NCBI GenBank assembly: GCA_003427395.1
Contig: BFEA01000070.1
Coordinates: 2,713,318 to 2,747,043, forward strand
Origin: Chara braunii
Lineage: Eukaryota; Streptophyta; Charophyceae; Charales; Characeae
DNA: 33,726 nucleotides
Reading direction: 5' to 3'
Shown here: piece by piece, positions 29,783 to 33,726 of the stretch
Layout of the letters: the number at the start of each line of letters is the position of its first letter
Numbering within the stretch: position 1 is the stretch's first letter
Made by a program: the position numbers and the translations under genes
Notes under the pieces: model-generated
Seen by the model: the letters and a program-made list of their open reading frames with translations, nothing else
Database searches by the model: none
What the model was told of the DNA's origin: nothing

Positions 29783-31504
29783 GTTGGAGCCAGCGAACCG
29801 TGAGGGCCTGGAATTGGGTGGCCGGGTCCACAATCCCCAACCCTCCTCTGGCCTTAGGCTGAATCACCGATTCCCATGCTGCTCGGCTGATGGCGTGGGG
29901 GTTGTTACTATCCCCTCTCCATAGGAAGGCCACCAACTGCTGCTTCAATGCTTTGAGCCCTCCATTGCTCATGGGCCATAGGATGACCTTATACCAAAGT
30001 GTAGCGAGTACTACATTGTTAATTACCAGAGCCCGCCCAAAAATGGAGGTGTGTTTGTTGTTCCAACTTCGTAGCTTGGCCTGTGCCGGTCGCGTCAACC
30101 ATTCGTCATTGGTCACTGCTTCACCTTTAGCTGTAACTAGAGCCCCAAGGATCCTAAGAGGTTCTTCTGGGGGGAACCAAGTGACTCGCAGGTTTTCGGG
30201 TGGCCTTCCCCCTTGGTGGTGTAACTACCATCCTATGGTCTTTTGTCCCTAGTTCACGGTCAAGTCTGACATTTTGCAGAAACGACTCATAAAATTCTGG
30301 ATTTCTTCCATATTGGAGTCTGTTGCCTCCACCATTATAGTGAGGTCGTCTGCAAAAAGAACAGATAGGTATTGCGTCCTCTGGGATATCGGTAATCCTG
30401 ATCCGTGTAAGATCTTTATTGTGTCTCAGATTGGCCGACAGTGCCTCCATTATGACCAAGAAGAGATAGGGGGCAATGGGGTCCCCTTGTCTCACTGACC
30501 GCTGAAGTTCAAATGGGGGTGTCACCGAACCATTGACTTGCACGCAGGTGGCGGCATTTTTGTGGAGAATTCTCACTCAACGCCGGAAAGCGGGACCAAA
30601 GTTCATTTTTTCTAAACATTTGCCTATAAAGTTTCAATCGACGTGATCATAGGCCTTCTCGAAGTCAATAAATATAATCGCTCCATTTGAACGATTTCTT
30701 TGTGCCAGTTGGACCATGTCGTTAACCAGCAAGATATTTGCGTGTATATTCCTGCTGGCCATGAACCCTGTTTGGGCCGGATGTATGATATCTTCCAAGA
30801 CAGCCGCAATGCGGTTTGTCAGTGCTTTCGAAAGCATTTTGTAGATTACTGTCAAGAGCGTGATGGGTCTATAATTTATGATATTCATTTTGTCCCTTTT
30901 TTCGTATAGTAGTGTCAGTATGTTCCCCCATTTCCTCAGCTTCCCATACCTCCTGGTAATAGTCCCACAAATCCCCACTTAAGTCAGTCCACATAACTTC
31001 CAAGAATTCCTTAGGGAATCCATCAATGCCCGTTTTTTTTCCCTCTTTCATTTGGAGGAGCACAGACCACACTTCGTCCTTGATCATTGGTTCCTCTAGT
31101 TTATCTCGCTGTTGTGGGGAAAGGTGTCTGTCCATTGGCAATAAGAATTCTTCTAGTGCTTTTTCTCTCCCTTCCCCTTGTGAGGGTGGGATTTGGGAGG
31201 TGTACAACTGTTTAAAGAAATTCCTCGTGATAAGTGTGCAGTGGGCGGTATCGGTGGCTATGATATTCTCATCATATGGGTCAAACAGTGCCTCAATAAC
31301 AGTCCGTCGTGCTCGTGCTGTGGCAATTGAGAAGAAGTGGGTATCCATCGTGACCTCCTGGGTGAATCTGGTCATTTTCCCTAGTATTCTGATTCCTTGC
31401 CATCTGTGTAGTGCGTACTGTAAGAGCTGATCTTTAATTCTTTGTATTCTTTGTATGGAGGGGGTGAGATGCTGTGACTCTGCCTGGCATTCCAGGGCTA
31501 TCAA
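29783..31504 (-). pseudogene. LINE-B ORF2, reverse transcriptase part
   Basis: Motifs in order on the minus strand: KEGKKTGIDGFPKEFLEVMW, NYRPITLLTVIYKMLSKAL, HPAQTGFMASRNIHANI, motif A IFIDFEKAYDHVD (about 30640-30680), VRQGDPIAPYLFLVIMEAL, and motif C FADDLTIMVEA (about 30330-30357, in a different frame from the preceding motif). GRALVINNVVLATLWYK and ARGGLGIVDPATQF complete the thumb region. Two TGA codons stand where Trp is expected (after DHVD and before VRILHKN). At least two frame changes are present. Catalytic Asp residues are still visible, but the gene is broken. Confidence 0.88.
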
Positions 31505-31635
31505 TTCTTTGTGTATGACATTTCCTGTTTTTGTCGCATCGCCACCTTAGCTTTAGAGAATTCCTTGCACTTCCTGGCTAGAAAAATCAGACCGTTATTA
31601 AACCATGCGGAGTGTGAGTCGAAAATATGTTTTTG

Positions 31636-32551
31636 TTAACAAAAAAATAACCATTCATGCCGAATCATTTGTTTGAAGGATGTGTCCTTGAGTAGAGAAG
31701 TGTTAAGCTTGTAGAATTCGGGTCCTTGATCAGGGCGTTTCCTCATTGTTAGTATTATCCCGCAAGTCTTATGGTCTAGTCTTGGATACGGGCTACGTGG
31801 GAGGATTAGTGACCAACGCAGGACGCCTTCTGGCTTGAGGGTGCAGTCGGCGGAAGGTATCAAAGACTGAGAGGGTCCCACAAAGTTCATCTATCATTTT
31901 CTCGTCTTCAATCGCGGCAAAAGAGGGGGACTCCTGGGGGTTCCACCTATCGGATCTCCTGTCGGGGGTGGCGTTAAAATCTCCTGCTGTGATTAGGGGG
32001 ATACCTTCATGAAGTTGCATTCCGAGCCTCCCCAGAAAGTCACGCTTCTCTCCGACCGTATTGGGGGAGTAAATGCAAAGTATGCACAATAATTCTACTT
32101 CGAGCATCCCCAAGACGGAGGTCCATCGCCCTTCTACTTCGTCAACCGCCCAATAAACTGGTTGGCATCTGGAATCTGGGGGGACCCAGATTGCCACCCC
32201 GGCTGAGCCCGGCCTATGAGCGTGGGCTGTTATAGCTGGATGAGGCCAGACCATCCTGTGTGCTCTGTTGTGCTCCGGGTTATCCTGCAGATGTGTTTCC
32301 TATACGCAGATTACGTCTGGCCAACGCTGTCCCCCAACCCCACTAAGCTGATCCCAAATGGCTTGGCATTTTTCTGGTTTGCTAGAGGCCAAGCCATTTA
32401 CATTGATGGAACGGAGGTCAAAATCTGCCGAATTTATGCACTTCTGCCAGGCCAGGTTTTACAATATAATGTTTCTACGTCGTCCATCTCACAGTGCGTG
32501 CCATTGTTTGACGTCCCATCTATCCAGGCTTAGGGTTCTCTTCCGTATCAT
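31636..32551 (-). pseudogene. LINE-B ORF2, endonuclease part
   Basis: ORF2 begins at ATG 32551, overlapping the ORF1 stop in ATGA. The frame reads through two early stops to DLRSINVNGLASSKPEKC, then DVICV, a TAG at 32300-32302 replacing the Gln of QETHLQ, and GSAGVAIWV, LCIYSPNTVGEKRDF and GDFNATPDRRSDRW. LDHKTCGIIL, matching the terminal Asp-His motif, appears in another frame near 31770. GPEFYKLNTSLLKD follows as the linker to the RT. This is the same endonuclease family as in LINE-A. Confidence 0.85.
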
Positions 32552-33726
32552 CCTGTATAGGCATCTGCAAATATCATCTTCTGGCCAAAACTCGCTAGCT
32601 TTAACTTATTAGGTTCAAAGAGTAGGTATAGATCATTCCCGACCATCTGCTGGTCGCCCCAGGTTTCGAATCTCATGCCTGCTCTCGCCCCTGGTGCATA
32701 GTGCTTGGGGATAAAGTCTCTCATTTGGTTAGTGAAGGCTTTATCTCGTTCCCTGCCATCCCCAAATTGGGAAGAAAAGCCCCAACCTTGAAGTGTTACG
32801 CCCCCATGCTCCCCTACTGGCGAAGAACCGATTTCCCATTTCCCTTCCGTCTTCCTTAATGGGATTACCAGTACTCCATCTGGTTTGGAGAGTGGAGGTT
32901 CGAACAAGCCACGTTCTATGAATTGCCGCAGCTTAAGTCTCTTGGAAATTATGCCTTGCTCTAACAGCCCCGTTTTCCCATTTTTCTCTAACTGTATGTG
33001 TTGCCTGTGCCCGTCCTGCTCTTGGTTGGGTGCGCGTGCATCACGAGGGGTGGGGGTGGGGGTGGGGGGAGGTCGGGAGCGACCCCGAGCGATGGTCAGG
33101 ATGCGGTGGAAGGCTTCTGCCCATGTCAAGTGGGCAGGGGGACCAGAAGTTAGTGTTGTTCTCAGCGTAGGGCTGTTATTCATGAGGGTTACCAGTTCTA
33201 CATAGGATTTATCCCAATACTCCTCCCCACCCTGTGGGAGATCGGTTTGTCAATGCTTGATTATCCAGTCCGCAACCACCTAGATTTTCTGATCCAGGCT
33301 CATTTCCTGAGGGGGTGCATCTGGGTCATTCGGGCATTCTTCCATCTCTACATCTGGGCGGAGGGGGGTTGTATCCACGTCCATCGGCTGTGCCCCAAAT
33401 GCATCCGAGCAAAAATCTGGGGCTAATGGTCGTGTCTGCCCTTGTTTGGTTGGACGTGGTGGTGGTGGGGGTTGCTGCTCTTGTTGGGCATCCCCCCCTT
33501 GCCCTCCTTGCTGCGGTTGTGCTGGCAATGGCTGTTGCGTTTTTTGTGTTTGTTCCCTTGCCAGTTGTGCTGGCTAGGTCCGTGCCTGCTGCTTCAGCCT
33601 CACCACCTGGTGGGTCTGCATTCGTTGCTCCTGTGGTGAAGATAGAGGTGCCTGCAGTATTTGTGGGGTTGCCTATTCAGCCTCCTCCTCGGTTGGGCGG
33701 TCCCTGGTTCCCCCCCCCCCCCCCCC
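32548..33726 (-). pseudogene. LINE-B ORF1, N-terminus outside the window
   Basis: A single frame runs from the window end to TGA at 32548-32550 (393 codons) and is interrupted by TAG at 33673-33675, 33574-33576 and 33280-33282 and TGA at 33250-33252. The N-terminal part is Gln/Pro-rich (QQEQQPPPPPRP). The middle reads EEYWDKSYVELVTLMNNSP. The C-terminal half (KLRQFIERGLFEPPLSKP, LFEPNKLKLASFGQKM) is globular. No zinc knuckle is seen. Its role as ORF1 is inferred from position before the endonuclease. Confidence 0.7.
33709..33726. repeat. Poly-C run at the window end
   Basis: The window ends in about 17 consecutive C, probably where the contig or read support stopped. Confidence 0.9.

Larger units (their letters stand above)
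25740..33726 (-). mobile_element. LINE-B: inactivated L1-type LINE, 5' end outside the window, split by an insertion
   Basis: Read on the minus strand from the window end: ORF1 (33726-32548), ORF2 endonuclease (32551-about 31640), RT (31504-29783), insertion (29782-27781), then the rest of ORF2 (about 27775-26157) and a 3' UTR. The two halves are colinear and each aligns with consecutive parts of LINE-A ORF2, showing one element split in two. Many in-frame stops and several frame changes make it dead. The 3' limit is uncertain: no poly-T is seen on the plus strand near 25740. Confidence 0.85.

Overview
The window looks like nuclear DNA of a multicellular green-lineage eukaryote, probably a streptophyte alga such as Chara (inference, not proven). 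Signs are a plant-type rhomboid protease with a Cys-rich tail, three L1-type LINE fragments, long GA/CT/TG microsatellites, spaced-out coding sequence, and an Illumina mate-pair assembly style (isolated Ns, a 73-N gap, and an unremoved Nextera junction adapter at 22438-22475). No bacterial operon, rRNA, CRISPR or functional tRNA was seen.

Layout. 1-2100 is AT-rich satellite-like DNA with a period of about 877 bp, carrying GC-rich palindromic blocks. 2703-9080 is a nearly full-length but dead LINE on the plus strand (LINE-A). It has a tRNA-like 71-nt segment at its 5' end, ORF1, ORF2 (endonuclease, reverse transcriptase, CCHC finger), a 3' UTR and poly-A. 9358-about 10700 is the ORF1 remnant of another LINE on the minus strand (LINE-C). 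10.7-17.2 kb is non-coding and rich in foldbacks, a MITE-like element, microsatellites and a cluster of E2F-like TTTCCCGCC sites. 17217-19283 is the only convincing intact host gene, an intronless 688-residue rhomboid. 19.3-25.4 kb is mostly non-coding, with one candidate exon and the assembly gap.

25.7-33.7 kb is a second dead LINE on the minus strand (LINE-B). It runs off the window end and is split between its reverse transcriptase and C-terminal parts by a 2-kb insertion (27781-29782). That insertion has a hairpin-forming motif in inverted orientation at its two ends, an A-rich tail and an unrecognised, frameshifted ORF.

How the parts relate. In both LINE-A and LINE-B the ORF1 stop overlaps the ORF2 start (8 nt and 4 nt), which suggests coupled translation. 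Nearly all in-frame stops in both can be explained by one C-to-T or G-to-A transition from Gln, Arg or Trp codons, as expected for methylated, silenced elements. The rhomboid is the only locus likely to make a working protein.
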